Source: Pseudomonadota bacterium (GTDB lineage: Bacteria > Pseudomonadota > Gammaproteobacteria > Steroidobacterales > Steroidobacteraceae). From it: 64,000 bases of DNA. The position numbers and the translations under genes are program-made. The stretch covers positions 1 through 64,000 of the forward strand of contig JAJYUL010000010.1 of NCBI GenBank assembly GCA_021792555.1, given 5' to 3'. Below, in pieces: positions 8,196-18,086 of this stretch (position 1 is the stretch's first letter; the number at the start of each line of letters is the position of its first letter). The notes under the pieces are model-generated. The model was not told the origin of the DNA. It searched no databases and saw nothing but the letters and a program-made list of their open reading frames with translations.

Positions 8196-8229
8196 CTGTC
8201 ATGATTCTGCAACAGCTTTGCATTCAAAT
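8196..8229 (+). promoter_or_regulatory. Pho box and -10 element of phoB
   Basis: CTGTCATGATTCTGCAAC (8196-8213) has the 7-4-7 layout of a PhoB site, two CTGTCAT-type half-sites spaced 11 bp. Exactly 10 nt further is TCAAAT (8224-8229, 4 of 6 to TATAAT), the usual distance when PhoB replaces the -35. The phoB ATG is 24 bp downstream of it. This indicates autoregulation of phoBR. Confidence 0.78.
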
Positions 8230-8253
8230 AGGCGCGCTCTTCGGGCGTGTACC

Positions 8254-8945
<692 letters not shown>

Positions 8946-8949
<4 letters not shown>

Positions 8950-10268
8950 TGCGCCCGGGGGTCCAGGCGCTCGGCTACGCCGCGACCCGTGTGGCGGGCA
9001 CGGCCCTCGCCGGAGTGCTGCTCGGGGCGCTCGCCGGGCGGCCCTGGATCGGCATGGCGCTCGCGCTCGCGGCCTATCTGCTCTGGCACCTGGCCCTCCT
9101 GTACCGTGTCGAGTGGTGGCTGCAGCACAGAAGCGTCGCCGAGCCGCCCGAGGCGGTGGGCGTGTGGGGCACGGTCATCTCCCTGATCGCCCGACTGCAC
9201 CGGCGCAAGCGCTTTCACAAGCAGCGCTTCGTGCAGCTGATGCGCCAGCTGCAGCAGTCCACCGCGGCGCTGCCGAACGGGGTGGTGATCCTCAACGCGC
9301 AGCGCGAGATCGTCTGGTTCAACCGCATGGCCGGGCGGCTGCTCGGGCTGCGGCAGAACACCGACCTCGGGGTGCGCATCGAGAACCTGCTGCGCGAGCC
9401 GCAGTTCGGCCGCTATCTCGCCAAGGGCGATTACACGAACCCGGTGGTGGTGCGCCGCTCGAGCCCCCAGGACAGCTACCTCTCGGTGCAGCTGGTCGCC
9501 TACGGCGACGGACAGCAGCTGCTGCTCGCGGCGGATGTGTCGCGGCAGATGCGCCTCGAGGCGGTGCGGCGGGACTTCGTGGCCAACGCCTCGCACGAGC
9601 TGCGCTCGCCGCTGACGGTGATCTCGGGCTACCTCGAGACGCTCAGCCAGGATGCGGCGCTCGATGCCGAGTTCGCCACCCCCATCGCCGAGATGCGCCG
9701 CCAGGCCGAGCGCATGAACTCGATCGTGCGCGATCTGCTCGAGCTGTCGCGTCTGGAGGAGACCGACGAGCGCGCCGGCGGGGAGCCGCTCGATGTCGCG
9801 GGCCTGATGGCGCTGCTGCGCCGCGATGTGCTCGCCCGGCCTGTCCATCCGCGCGAGGTGCGCCTGCGCGTCGATTCGGATGCGGCGCTCATCGGCAAGG
9901 AGTCGGAGATCCACTCGGCGTTCGCCAATCTTGTGGACAACGCCTCGAAGTACACCCCGCCCGAGGGGGTGATCGAGATGCACTGGTGGACGGACCTCGA
10001 GGGCGGGCATTTCGCCGTGAGCGACACCGGCATCGGCATTGCGGCCGAGCATCTGCCGCGGCTCACCGAGCGCTTCTACCGGGTCGATCCGGGCCGCTCG
10101 CGCGCCACGGGCGGCTCGGGACTCGGGCTCGCCATCGTCAAACACGTCCTGCAGCGCCATGGGGCGGAGCTCGAGATCGCGAGCACCCCGGGCAAGGGCA
10201 GCACCTTCACCTGCCATTTCCCGCCCGAGCGGGTGCTGCTGGCGGAGCCGGCACGCTCGAACGGCTAG
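8946..10268 (+). CDS. phoR: Phosphate regulon sensor histidine kinase PhoR
   Basis: Membrane histidine kinase that phosphorylates PhoB under phosphate limitation. Layout of the 440 residues: two short membrane helices within about 12-55 with almost no periplasmic part (typical of PhoR, which senses through PstSCAB-PhoU), a PAS-like domain (about 105-200, LPNGVVILN), the H-box ASHELRSPLT with His217, and the HATPase domain with N (ANLVDNASKYTPPEG), G1 (DTGIGI), F and G2 (GGSGLGLAIVKH) boxes. ATG 8946 and ATG 8949 are both possible; the first overlaps the phoB stop. It is followed by phoU 49 bp later. Confidence 0.96.
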
Positions 10269-10317
10269 CCGGCCGCGCTTGGGCTATCATCGCGCTCAGA
10301 CCCAGAGGTGCTGACCG

Positions 10318-11070
10318 ATGGAAACCGCCGACCTGACTCATCACATCTCCCGCCGCTTCAACGAGGACCTCGAGCGCGTGCGCAGCAAGGTGCTCGCCAT
10401 GGGCGGGTTCGTCGAGCAGCAGATCCACAAGGCGATCACCGCGCTGCTCGAGGGCGACAGCTCGCTCGGGGAGTCCGTCGCGCTCGCCGATCACCAGGTG
10501 AACAACATGGAGGTGTCGATCGACGAGGAGTGCAGCCGCATCCTCGCCACCCGCGCCCCGGCGGCGGGGGACCTGCGCGTGATCGTCGCGATCATCAAGA
10601 CCATCACCGACCTTGAGCGCATGGGCGACGAGGGCGAGAAGATCGGCTACATCGCCTCGCGGCTCGCCGCCATGGAGCGTCCGGCGGACAAGTACCGCGA
10701 GATCAAGCATCTCGGCCGTATCGTCACCGAGATGGTGCACGCGGCGCTCGATGCGTTCGCGCGCATGGATGCGGAGGCGGCCCTGCACGTGGCGCGCCAG
10801 GACCGGCTGGTCGATGAGGAATACGAGGCCATCCAGCGCCAGAGCATCACCTTCATGATGGAGGATCCGCGCTCCATCCGCCGCGCGCTCGATGTGATGT
10901 GGGTGGTGCGCTCGCTCGAGCGCATCGGCGATCACGCCAAGAACATCAGCGAGTACGTGATCTACATGGTTTACGGCAAGGACGTGCGGCACACCTCCCT
11001 CGAGGACGTCGAGCGGGCGCTCGGGCACCGCTCGGGCTCGGAGGAGACTCCGCCCGGAGCGGCCTCGTGA
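10318..11070 (+). CDS. phoU: Phosphate signalling regulator PhoU
   Basis: Cytoplasmic regulator that links the Pst transporter to PhoR and suppresses PhoB activation when phosphate is plentiful. The 250 residues form the two-repeat all-helical PhoU fold. Conserved metal-binding stretches are visible in both halves: TDLERMGDEGEKI and RSLERIGDHAKNISEY (the ExxxD motifs). The start ATG 10318 has AGAGGT upstream. A TATCAT hexamer about 30 bp before the start may give it its own promoter within the phoBR transcript. Here phoU follows phoR, not pstB; the dsbB start codon overlaps its stop. Confidence 0.95.
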   Translation: METADLTHHISRRFNEDLERVRSKVLAMGGFVEQQIHKAITALLEGDSSLGESVALADHQVNNMEVSIDEECSRILATRAPAAGDLRVIVAIIKTITDLERMGDEGEKIGYIASRLAAMERPADKYREIKHLGRIVTEMVHAALDAFARMDAEAALHVARQDRLVDEEYEAIQRQSITFMMEDPRSIRRALDVMWVVRSLERIGDHAKNISEYVIYMVYGKDVRHTSLEDVERALGHRSGSEETPPGAAS

Positions 11071-11615
11071 GCGGCCTCGAGCGGTTCCGTTCCGCGCTCG
11101 CGCGCGGTGCGCTGCGCCGCCCGGTGAACTTCGCGGGCTTTCTCGTGTGCGCGGGGCTGATCGCCTATGCGATCTACGCGCAGTTCGATCTGCACCTCGA
11201 TCCGTGTCCGCTGTGCATCTTCCAGCGCATCGGCATCGCGAGCCTCGGGGTGCTCTTCCTGCTCGCCGCGCTGCATCATCCGCGCCGCTGGGGCGCAGGC
11301 GTCTACGCCGGGCTGCTCGCCGCGGCGGCGCTGGCGACGATCGGGGTGGCGGGGCGGCAGATCTACCTGCAGCATCTGCCGCCGTGGGAGGTGCCCTCCT
11401 GCGGCGCGCCGCTCTCGGTGATGCTGAAGTTCATGCCCGTCACCGCCGTGATCCGCAAGGTGCTCTCCGGCAGCGGCGAGTGCAGCCTGATCACCTGGAC
11501 GTTCCTCGGGCTGGCGATGTCGGAGTGGGTGCTGCTCTGGGCGCTCGCGCTCGGGTCGCTCGGGGTGGCGGCGAACCTGCGCCGCTTCAGGCCAGCAGAT
11601 TCGCGAGCACGTTGA
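11067..11615 (+). CDS. dsbB: Disulfide bond formation protein DsbB
   Basis: Inner-membrane quinone reductase that reoxidises DsbA. The 182-residue protein has four membrane helices and both periplasmic cysteine pairs: Cys47/Cys50 in DPCPLC and Cys112/Cys139 (PSCGAP and GSGECS). The Arg after the first pair (FQRIGI) is the quinone-site residue of the family. The start GTG 11067 overlaps the phoU stop (GTGA), implying translational coupling to the Pho block. The last 29 bp overlap the end of the convergent dapE gene, so this stretch codes on both strands. No dsbA is nearby. Confidence 0.93.
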   Translation: MSGLERFRSALARGALRRPVNFAGFLVCAGLIAYAIYAQFDLHLDPCPLCIFQRIGIASLGVLFLLAALHHPRRWGAGVYAGLLAAAALATIGVAGRQIYLQHLPPWEVPSCGAPLSVMLKFMPVTAVIRKVLSGSGECSLITWTFLGLAMSEWVLLWALALGSLGVAANLRRFRPADSRAR

Positions 11616-12717
11616 GGTACATCCGGTGCAGCGCGTCGATGTCCTCGACGCGCACGCACTCGTTCACCTTGTGGATGGTCGCATTGACCACGCCGAGCTC
11701 GACGACCTGCGCGCCGAGCGGGGCGATGAAGCGCCCGTCGGACGTGCCGCCGCCCGTGGAGAGCTGCGGCCGCGCGCCCCTGACCGACTCGATCGCCGCG
11801 CACACCGCCTCGGAGAGCTCCCCCGGGGGCGTGTAGAACGGCTCGCCCGAGAGGTACCACTCGAGCGTGAAGCGCACGCCGTGCTTGCGCAGGATCCCCT
11901 CGACCGTCTCCTTCAGGCCCTCGAGCGTCTGCACCGGCGAGTAGCGCAGGTTGAAGCGCGCCTTGAGCTCCCCGGGGATGACGTTCGGGGCGCCCGTGCC
12001 GGCGTTGAGGTTCGAGATCTGAAAGCTGGTCGGCTCGAAGTGCTCGGTGCCCTCATCCCAGGCGCGCTGGGTGAGCTCGGCGAGCGCCGGGGCGAGCGTG
12101 TGCACCGGGTTCTCGGCGAGCTGCGGATAGGCGACGTGCCCCTGCACGCCGTGCACGGTGAGCCGTCCGCTGAATGAGCCGCGCCGGCCGATCTTGATGG
12201 TGTCCCCGATCGTGCGCTCGCTCGAGGGCTCGCCCACGATGCACCAGTCGATGCGCTCGCCGCGCTCGGCGAACAGGGCGGCGATGCGCTTGGTGCCGTC
12301 CACCGAGGGGCCTTCCTCGTCGCTGGTGATGAGAAAGGCGATCCGGCCGCGGTGGCGCGGGTGCGCGGCGACGAACGCCTCGGTGGCTGTGATCATCGCG
12401 GCGAGGCCGCTTTTCATGTCGGCCGCGCCGCGCCCGTAGAGCATCCCGTCGCGGATCGTCGGGGTGAACGGGTCGCTCAGCCACTCCTCGAGCGGCCCGG
12501 TCGGCACCACGTCCGTATGGCCCGCGAAGCACAGCACGGGCCCGGCCTGCTCGCCGTGCCAGGCCCAGAAGTTCGCCACGTTCCCGAAGGGCAGCGGCTC
12601 GATCTGAAAGCCGATGGCGCGCAGCCGCTCGATCATCAGCGCCTGGCAGCCCTCATCGGCGGGCGTCACGGAGCGGCGGGCGATCAGATTCTGGGTCAGC
12701 TCGAGGGTAGGGGACAT
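11587..12717 (-). CDS. dapE: Succinyl-diaminopimelate desuccinylase
   Basis: Dinuclear zinc M20 peptidase-family enzyme that removes succinate from N-succinyl-LL-diaminopimelate in the lysine/peptidoglycan precursor pathway. Its 376 residues match the family length. Metal ligands and catalytic residues are visible: His67 and Asp69 in FAGHTDVVP, Asp100 in [10 protein letters not shown], and the Glu134-Glu135 pair in [15 protein letters not shown] 12717 has TTGGAG upstream and begins the conserved [11 protein letters not shown]. It is transcribed toward dsbB, with tail-to-tail overlap. dapD and dapC, the two preceding pathway steps, lie 3.3 kb away on the same strand. Confidence 0.97.
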   Translation of the reverse strand: MSPTLELTQNLIARRSVTPADEGCQALMIERLRAIGFQIEPLPFGNVANFWAWHGEQAGPVLCFAGHTDVVPTGPLEEWLSDPFTPTIRDGMLYGRGAADMKSGLAAMITATEAFVAAHPRHRGRIAFLITSDEEGPSVDGTKRIAALFAERGERIDWCIVGEPSSERTIGDTIKIGRRGSFSGRLTVHGVQGHVAYPQLAENPVHTLAPALAELTQRAWDEGTEHFEPTSFQISNLNAGTGAPNVIPGELKARFNLRYSPVQTLEGLKETVEGILRKHGVRFTLEWYLSGEPFYTPPGELSEAVCAAIESVRGARPQLSTGGGTSDGRFIAPLGAQVVELGVVNATIHKVNECVRVEDIDALHRMYLNVLANLLA

Positions 12718-12834
12718 GTCTCCAAACCGGCGGCGCCGGGCTCGGCGGTGTGAGGTGGCAAGGACACGGGGCGGCTTTATAAGGCGAGCGCGCCCGGCGG
12801 GCAAGCCGTTTTTGTGTGACAGGCCCGCGGGGCA

Positions 12835-12852
12835 CCGTCATATTTCTGCAAT
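12835..12852 (+). promoter_or_regulatory. Upstream Pho box in the dapE-porin gap
   Basis: CCGTCATATTTCTGCAAT has two half-sites in the 7-4-7 arrangement, very like the phoB site (the second half is CTGCAAT against CTGCAAC). It lies 47 bp before the tandem array. A distal PhoB site or a second promoter are both possible. Confidence 0.6.
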
Positions 12853-12898
12853 GCGGCACGCCCGATCAATCGCTTAGCGCCGCACCGGCGGCCGGCCG

Positions 12899-12938
12899 CT
12901 GTCATCAAGCTGTCACATTGCTGTCATTAAATAGCTGC
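12899..12938 (+). promoter_or_regulatory. Tandem Pho box array and -10 of the porin gene
   Basis: Half-sites CTGTCAT (12899), CTGTCAC (12910), CTGTCAT (12921) and a degenerate TAGCTGC (12932) follow one another at exact 11-bp steps, so PhoB dimers can bind in register. TTAAAT (12927-12932) lies exactly 10 nt after the first full box (12899-12916), the same geometry as at phoB. It is the strongest Pho site in the window and controls the porin 72 bp downstream. Confidence 0.8.
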
Positions 12939-13009
12939 GCACTGCAATGCGGGTGTCATCTGCCCGCGCAGCCCGAACGACACTCGAGCCATTACGGAGC
13001 CTGTTACTC

Positions 13010-14074
13010 ATGAGCAAGAAATCCCTGGCCGCGTCCTGCGCCGCCGCTGCCCTCATCGGCAGTCTTTGCGCCAGCGCCGCGTTCGCCGGCTCGCTGCCGA
13101 CGCCGACCGTCGGGGGCAAGCTGTTCGCGGATTTGACCAATATCGACATGCAGAGCAACGGCAAGAAGACCGCCGAGAGCGGTACCGGCGTCGACGTCAA
13201 GCGCTTCTACCTGATCTTCAACGAGCAGTTCGACTCGATGTGGTCGGCGAAGGTCGTGACCGACGCGACCTACAACAAGAACCAGCAGACGGACCTGTAC
13301 ATCAAGAACGCCTTCCTCCAGGCGACGATCAACAAGGCCTTCTGGGTACGCCTGGGAGATGCGAACCTGCCGTGGATTCCCTTCGATGAGAACGTGTACG
13401 GCTACCGCTACGTGGAGAACACCCTGATCGACCGGCTGCACTTCGGCACCTCGGCGGACTGGGGTCTGCACGTCGGCGGGCGCTTCGACGGCGGCCTGGT
13501 GAGCTACCGGGTCTCGGCGGTGAACGGCAACGGCTACAAGAACCCGAGCCGCTCGAAGACCATGGATGTCGAGGGCCGCCTGACGGTCCGTCCGATCGAC
13601 GGGGTGATCCTCGCTGTCGGCGGCTACACCGGCAAGCTCGGGAAAGACACCTACGGGGTGACCACCTACCACACGGCGAGCCGCTTCGATGCGCTGGCCG
13701 CTTACGTCAAATCGGGCCTGCGCGCGGGCGTGGAATACTTCGCGGCCAACGACTGGAACAACGTCACGACGCCCGTGTCCGACAAGGCCGATGGCTACTC
13801 GGCCTGGGCGTCCTATGATCTGACGCCGATGTGGAGTGTGTTCGGCCGGTACGACGGGGCGAAGACCAGCCGGGACCTGAACCCCAAACTGAAGGACCAG
13901 TACTTCAATCTCGGGGTGGCCATGCATCCGCGCCAGAACATCGATCTGGCCCTCGTGTACAAGCACGAGACCGTCAACGGCGGCGGCTTCGTCAATACCA
14001 CGAACGGCAATATCGGCGGCACGCTCAACGGCAGCTACAGCGAGGTCGGCCTGTGGGGCCAGGTGGCCTTCTGA
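13010..14074 (+). CDS. Phosphate-starvation-inducible outer-membrane porin (OprO/OprP-like)
   Basis: A 354-residue outer-membrane beta-barrel. A signal peptide spans residues 1 to about 26 (MSKK, hydrophobic core, SAAFA cleavage site). The mature part is a series of amphipathic strands and ends in ...GLWGQVAF, with the terminal Phe used for barrel assembly. The strand pattern (RFYLIFNEQFDSMWSAKV, LGDANLPW, VGGRFDGGLVSYR) fits the phosphate-selective porin O/P group. The triple Pho box in front is independent evidence for a phosphate role. Phosphate or polyphosphate selectivity is inference; a general porin under Pho control is the alternative. ATG 13010 has ACGGAG upstream. The pstB pair follows 150 bp later. 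Confidence 0.82.
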   Translation: MSKKSLAASCAAAALIGSLCASAAFAGSLPTPTVGGKLFADLTNIDMQSNGKKTAESGTGVDVKRFYLIFNEQFDSMWSAKVVTDATYNKNQQTDLYIKNAFLQATINKAFWVRLGDANLPWIPFDENVYGYRYVENTLIDRLHFGTSADWGLHVGGRFDGGLVSYRVSAVNGNGYKNPSRSKTMDVEGRLTVRPIDGVILAVGGYTGKLGKDTYGVTTYHTASRFDALAAYVKSGLRAGVEYFAANDWNNVTTPVSDKADGYSAWASYDLTPMWSVFGRYDGAKTSRDLNPKLKDQYFNLGVAMHPRQNIDLALVYKHETVNGGGFVNTTNGNIGGTLNGSYSEVGLWGQVAF

Positions 14075-14095
14075 GCATCCCGTAAAGGGCAAAAC

Positions 14096-14124
14096 TGCGG
14101 TAACCTTGCGCTTCCGTTACCGCA
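14096..14124 (+). terminator. Hairpin after the porin gene
   Basis: TGCGGTAAC (14096-14104) and GTTACCGCA (14116-14124) form a perfect 9-bp stem with an 11-base loop, 22 bp after the porin stop. Only TT follows, not a T-run, so it may attenuate or protect the porin mRNA 3' end instead of fully terminating before the pstB genes. Confidence 0.45.
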
Positions 14125-14226
14125 TTGCAGAGCGCGGCGGCCGTCGCCCGGGGATCCGGGCGGCGGCCGCCGCTTCATTCGCCACAGCATGCACAGAACT
14201 GACCGTCACAGGGCCGGAGGGCGTTC

Positions 14227-15048
14227 ATGAGTTCCCCGGCGCCGCGGATGAGCGCGCCGGGCGCGGAGGGGACGGCCCCTCTGCCCGCCGGCACGCCGGA
14301 GAAGATCGAGGTGCGCCACCTCGACTTCTATTACGGGCGCCAGCAGGCCCTCAAGGACATCAATCTCATCCTGCCGGACCGCAGCATCACCGCCTTCATC
14401 GGCCCCTCGGGGTGCGGCAAGTCGACGCTGCTCAGGGTGTTCAACCGGATGTACACCCTCTATCCGGGGCACCGCGCGAGCGGCGAGGTGCTGCTCGACG
14501 GGGAGGACATCCTCTCCCCGGTGGTCGACGTCGCCCGGCTGCGCCTGCGTGTCGGAATGGTGTTCCAGAAGCCGACGCCCTTTCCCATGTCGATCTTCGA
14601 GAACGTCGCCTTCGGCTTGCGCCTGGCGCGGCGCATCGGCCGCGCCGAGCTCACGCAGCGGGTGCACACGGCGCTCGCGGACGCGGCGCTCTGGGAAGAG
14701 GTGAAGGACAAGCTGCACGAGGACGCGCGCAGTCTCTCCGGCGGACAGCAGCAGCGACTGTGTATCGCGCGCACCATCGCGCTCGAGCCGGAGGTGATTC
14801 TGCTCGATGAGCCGACCGCCGCGCTCGACCCGATCTCGACGCTGAAGGTGGAGGAGACGCTGCAGAACCTGCGCGAGCGGTTCTGCATCGTGATCGTCAC
14901 CCACAATCTGCAGCAGGCCGCGCGCGTCTCGAGCACCACGGCCTTCATGTACAACGGCGAGCTGATCGAGATGGGCTCCACCGGGCAGCTGTTCACCGCG
15001 CCGCGGGACCGCCGCACGGACGATTACGTCACCGGACGATTTGGCTGA
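14227..15048 (+). CDS. pstB: Phosphate ABC transporter ATP-binding protein PstB (first copy)
   Basis: A 273-residue ABC ATPase with PstB-type sequence: Walker [10 protein letters not shown], the Q-loop [15 protein letters not shown], the signature LSGGQQQRL, Walker [13 protein letters not shown] and the H-loop [12 protein letters not shown]. PstB normally reads DEPCSALDP, so DEPTAALDP, together with a Pro/Ala-rich 25-residue N-terminal extension, marks this as the more divergent copy. It would energise phosphate import with PstC/PstA, but no pstS, pstC or pstA is present in the window. ATG 14227 has GGAGGG upstream. It lies downstream of the Pho-box porin and is probably in the same regulon. 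Confidence 0.88.
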   Translation: MSSPAPRMSAPGAEGTAPLPAGTPEKIEVRHLDFYYGRQQALKDINLILPDRSITAFIGPSGCGKSTLLRVFNRMYTLYPGHRASGEVLLDGEDILSPVVDVARLRLRVGMVFQKPTPFPMSIFENVAFGLRLARRIGRAELTQRVHTALADAALWEEVKDKLHEDARSLSGGQQQRLCIARTIALEPEVILLDEPTAALDPISTLKVEETLQNLRERFCIVIVTHNLQQAARVSSTTAFMYNGELIEMGSTGQLFTAPRDRRTDDYVTGRFG

Positions 15049-15058
15049 GGAGAGCGGA

Positions 15059-15958
15059 TTGGAGCAGGAGAGGAACCGTTCTGACAGCGCCGGCGTGCCG
15101 GCGGGGATCGCGCTCGGCACCAAGCCGAGCGGCCGCGAGCACATTGCGGCGGCGCTCAGCGGGGAGCTCGCGGGCCGGCCGGCCGGTGAGCCCGAGGTGG
15201 CCGACCCGGTCTTCTCGTGCAGGTCGGTGAGCGTGTTCTACGGCGAGAAGCAGGCCCTCACGGACGTGACGGTCGACATCGCGCGCGGGCAGGTGCTCGC
15301 CTGCATCGGCCCCTCGGGCTGCGGCAAATCAACGTTCCTGCGCTGTCTGAACCGCATGAACGACACCATTCCGGGGGCGCGGGTGAGCGGCACGATCCTG
15401 CTCGACGGGCAGGACATCTACGACAAGCGCCAGGACGTGGCGCGCCTGCGGGCGCGCATCGGCATGGTGTTCCAGAAGCCCAATCCCTTTCCCAAGTCCA
15501 TCTACGACAACGTCGCCTACGGCCCGCGCATCCACAAGCTCACCCGCACGCGCGCCGATCTCGATGAGCTCGTCTGCACCAGCCTGCAGCGCGCGGGGCT
15601 GTGGAACGAGGTCAAGGACCGCCTGCACAGCCTCGGCACGGGGCTCTCGGGCGGGCAGCAGCAGCGGCTGTGCATCGCGCGGGCGCTCGCGGTGCAGCCG
15701 GAGGTGATCCTGATGGACGAGCCGTGCTCGGCGCTCGATCCGATCGCCACGGCGCGCATCGAGGACCTGATCGCGGAGCTGCACGGCACGTATGCGATCG
15801 TCATCGTCACGCACTCGATGCAGCAGGCCGCGCGCGTCTCGCAGCGCACCGCGTACTTCCACATGGGGCGCCTGGTGGAGGTCGGGGAGACCGACCGGGT
15901 GTTCACCAACCCGCGCCACCGCCTCACCGAGGATTACATCACCGGCCGGTTCGGGTGA
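15059..15958 (+). CDS. pstB: Phosphate ABC transporter ATP-binding protein PstB (second copy)
   Basis: Second PstB ATPase, directly after the first: Walker [45 protein letters not shown], Walker [18 protein letters not shown] (the canonical PstB form) and [20 protein letters not shown]. It has about 50 extra, mostly Ser/Gly/Ala-rich residues before the first strand of the ATPase core, unlike typical PstB. The start is uncertain: TTG 15059 has GAGGAG six bases upstream; the in-frame TTG 15041 overlaps the first copy. Two PstB subunits in a row could form a heterodimer or serve different permeases. The gene ends 73 bp before the convergent dapD. Confidence 0.88.
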   Translation: MEQERNRSDSAGVPAGIALGTKPSGREHIAAALSGELAGRPAGEPEVADPVFSCRSVSVFYGEKQALTDVTVDIARGQVLACIGPSGCGKSTFLRCLNRMNDTIPGARVSGTILLDGQDIYDKRQDVARLRARIGMVFQKPNPFPKSIYDNVAYGPRIHKLTRTRADLDELVCTSLQRAGLWNEVKDRLHSLGTGLSGGQQQRLCIARALAVQPEVILMDEPCSALDPIATARIEDLIAELHGTYAIVIVTHSMQQAARVSQRTAYFHMGRLVEVGETDRVFTNPRHRLTEDYITGRFG

Positions 15959-16031
15959 GCGCCTCACCCAGCGACTCGAGGGGTCTTCGTGAGCGGCCGG
16001 TGCCCGCGCCGGGGCGCCCAGCGCGCCGCGG

Positions 16032-16862
16032 CTACTCCGCCGAGCGCAGCAGATCGTTGATCGACGTCTTCGCCCGCGTCTGGGCATCCACCCGCTTGAC
16101 GATCACTGCGCAGGCGAGGCCGTAGCGCCCGTCGGCCGAGGGCAGCGTTCCCGGCACCACCACCGAGCCGGCGGGCACGCGCCCGCGCAGGATCTGTCCG
16201 CTCGCGCGGTCGTAGATGCGCGTGCTCTGCCCGATGAACACCCCCATCGAGATCACCGAGCCGGCCTCGACCACCACGCCCTCGACGATCTCCGAGCGCG
16301 CGCCGATGAAGCAGTCGTCCTCGATGATGGTGGGGCTCGCCTGCAGAGGCTCGAGCACCCCGCCGATGCCGACCCCGCCGGACAGGTGCACGTTGCGCCC
16401 GATCTGCGCGCACGAGCCCACCGTCGCCCAGGTATCGACCATGGTGCCGGAATCGACGTAGGCGCCGATGTTGACGTAGCTCGGCATGAGCACTGTGTTG
16501 GGCGCAACGTAGGCGCCCTTGCGCACCACGGCGTGCGGCACGACGCGCGCGCCGCCCTCGCGCAGCTGCTCTGCGGAGCTCTCGGCGTATTTCAGCGGCA
16601 CCTTGTCGTAAAAGCGCGTGAAGCCGGCATCGATGAGGACGTTCTCGCGGGTGCGGAAGTACAGCAGCACCGCCTTCTTCAGCCATTCGTTGACGACCCA
16701 GCGCTCCCCCTGGCGCTCGGCGACCCGCTCGCGCCCGCTGTCGAGCAGCTCGATGCATGCCTCGATCTGCGCACTGAGGCCGGCGGGCATGCGGCCCGGG
16801 CCGAGGCTGGCGCGCGCCTCGAACGCCGCCTCGATGGCGGCCTGCAGCGCAGCGCGGCTCAT
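16032..16862 (-). CDS. dapD: 2,3,4,5-tetrahydropyridine-2,6-dicarboxylate N-succinyltransferase
   Basis: Transfers succinate from succinyl-CoA to tetrahydrodipicolinate, committing the pathway to the succinylase route of lysine/diaminopimelate synthesis. The 276-residue protein has the helical N-terminal domain and a left-handed beta-helix of hexapeptide repeats from about residue 105 ([35 protein letters not shown]), ending in [11 protein letters not shown] 16862 overlaps the dapC stop (ATGA), so it is translationally coupled as the last gene of map-glnD-dapC-dapD. Confidence 0.97.
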   Translation of the reverse strand: MSRAALQAAIEAAFEARASLGPGRMPAGLSAQIEACIELLDSGRERVAERQGERWVVNEWLKKAVLLYFRTRENVLIDAGFTRFYDKVPLKYAESSAEQLREGGARVVPHAVVRKGAYVAPNTVLMPSYVNIGAYVDSGTMVDTWATVGSCAQIGRNVHLSGGVGIGGVLEPLQASPTIIEDDCFIGARSEIVEGVVVEAGSVISMGVFIGQSTRIYDRASGQILRGRVPAGSVVVPGTLPSADGRYGLACAVIVKRVDAQTRAKTSINDLLRSAE

Positions 16863-18067
16863 CGGTCCCGGGTCTCGAGGTAGGCGCGGATGCGCTCGGC
16901 GGCCTCGATGCACTCCGCGACGTTCGGCACGAGCGAGATGCGCACGCGGCCGGCGCCGGGGTTGCCGTTCGGGCCGCTGCGCGCCAGGTAGCTGCCCGGC
17001 AGCACCGTGACGGCCTGGCTCGCGTGCAGCTCGCGGGTGAAGCGCTGATCGTCCCCGTCGGCCCCGACTTCGCTCCACAGATAGAACGCCCCGTCGGGCT
17101 TCTCGACCGGCAGCACGGGTGCGAGGATCGGCAGCACCCGCTCGAATTTCTCCTGATACAGCCGCCGGTTCTCGAGCACGTGCCGATCGTCGTTCCAGGC
17201 CGCGATGCTCGCCAGCTGAGTCGGCACCGGCATCGCGCAGCCGTGGTAGGTCCGGTACAGCAGCAGCCGCGCGATGATCGCGGGGTCGCCGCACACGAAC
17301 CCCGAGCGCAGCCCCGGCACGCTCGAGCGCTTCGAGAGGCTGTGAAAGACGATGCAGCGCTCGAAGCGCGTGCGGCCGGCCGCCTGCGCGGCCTCGAGCA
17401 GCCCCGGCGGCGGGCGGGCCTCATCGAGATAGATCTCCGTGTAGCACTCATCGGCGGCAATGATGAAGTCGTGCCGCTCGGCGAGCTCGAGCGCCCGCAT
17501 GAGGTACTCGCGCGAGAACACCTTGCCGGTCGGGTTGCCGGGGCTGCAGAGAAAGAGCACCTGACAGTGCCGCCAGGCGCTCTCGGGCACGGCCGCGAGG
17601 TCGGGCGTGTAGTCGTTTGCCGCCGTCGTGTCGAGCAGGTACGGCTGCGCGCCGGCGAGCAGCGCCGCGCCCTCGTAGATCTGATAGAAGGGATTGGGCA
17701 TCGCCACCAGCGGCTCGTGGCGCTCATCGACCGCCGCCTGCACGAACGCGAACAGCGCCTCGCGCGTGCCGTTCACCGGCAGCACCATCGTGGCCGGATC
17801 GACGCTGCCGGCGCCGAGGCGAAAGCGCCGCTCGAGCCACGCCGCGCAGGCGGCGCGCAGCTCGGGCAGGCCGGCGGTGGTCGGGTAGGTGCCGAGCAGA
17901 TGCGAGTTCGCGCGCAGCGCCTCGAGCACCATCGGCGGCGGTTCGTGGCGCGGCTCGCCGATCGACATGCCGATGGGCTTCAAATGCCGCGGCGGCGCGG
18001 CGCCGGCGGTGAGCCGTGCGAGCCGTTCGAAGGGATATGCGTGCAGCCGCTCAAGACGCGGGTTCAT
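16859..18067 (-). CDS. dapC: Succinyldiaminopimelate transaminase DapC
   Basis: PLP-dependent class I/II aminotransferase of 402 residues. The Schiff-base lysine is Lys246 in [17 protein letters not shown]; Asp207 in ADECYTEIY contacts the pyridine nitrogen, and GNPTGK (about 177-182) is the substrate loop. The close match to DapC of beta- and gammaproteobacteria, and the position between glnD and dapD, give the substrate: N-succinyl-2-amino-6-ketopimelate with glutamate as donor. Enteric bacteria use ArgD for this step; here a dedicated enzyme is encoded. ATG 18067 has TGGAG upstream. Confidence 0.95.
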   Translation of the reverse strand: MNPRLERLHAYPFERLARLTAGAAPPRHLKPIGMSIGEPRHEPPPMVLEALRANSHLLGTYPTTAGLPELRAACAAWLERRFRLGAGSVDPATMVLPVNGTREALFAFVQAAVDERHEPLVAMPNPFYQIYEGAALLAGAQPYLLDTTAANDYTPDLAAVPESAWRHCQVLFLCSPGNPTGKVFSREYLMRALELAERHDFIIAADECYTEIYLDEARPPPGLLEAAQAAGRTRFERCIVFHSLSKRSSVPGLRSGFVCGDPAIIARLLLYRTYHGCAMPVPTQLASIAAWNDDRHVLENRRLYQEKFERVLPILAPVLPVEKPDGAFYLWSEVGADGDDQRFTRELHASQAVTVLPGSYLARSGPNGNPGAGRVRISLVPNVAECIEAAERIRAYLETRDR

Positions 18068-18086
18068 GGGTCGCTCCAGTGTGGGA

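Noticed and set aside
14190-14215. Possible Pho box in front of the first pstB (CTGACCGTCAC)
   Set aside because: Lacks the 7-4-7 spacing of two CTGTCAT half-sites; the pstB genes are more simply explained by read-through from the porin promoter.
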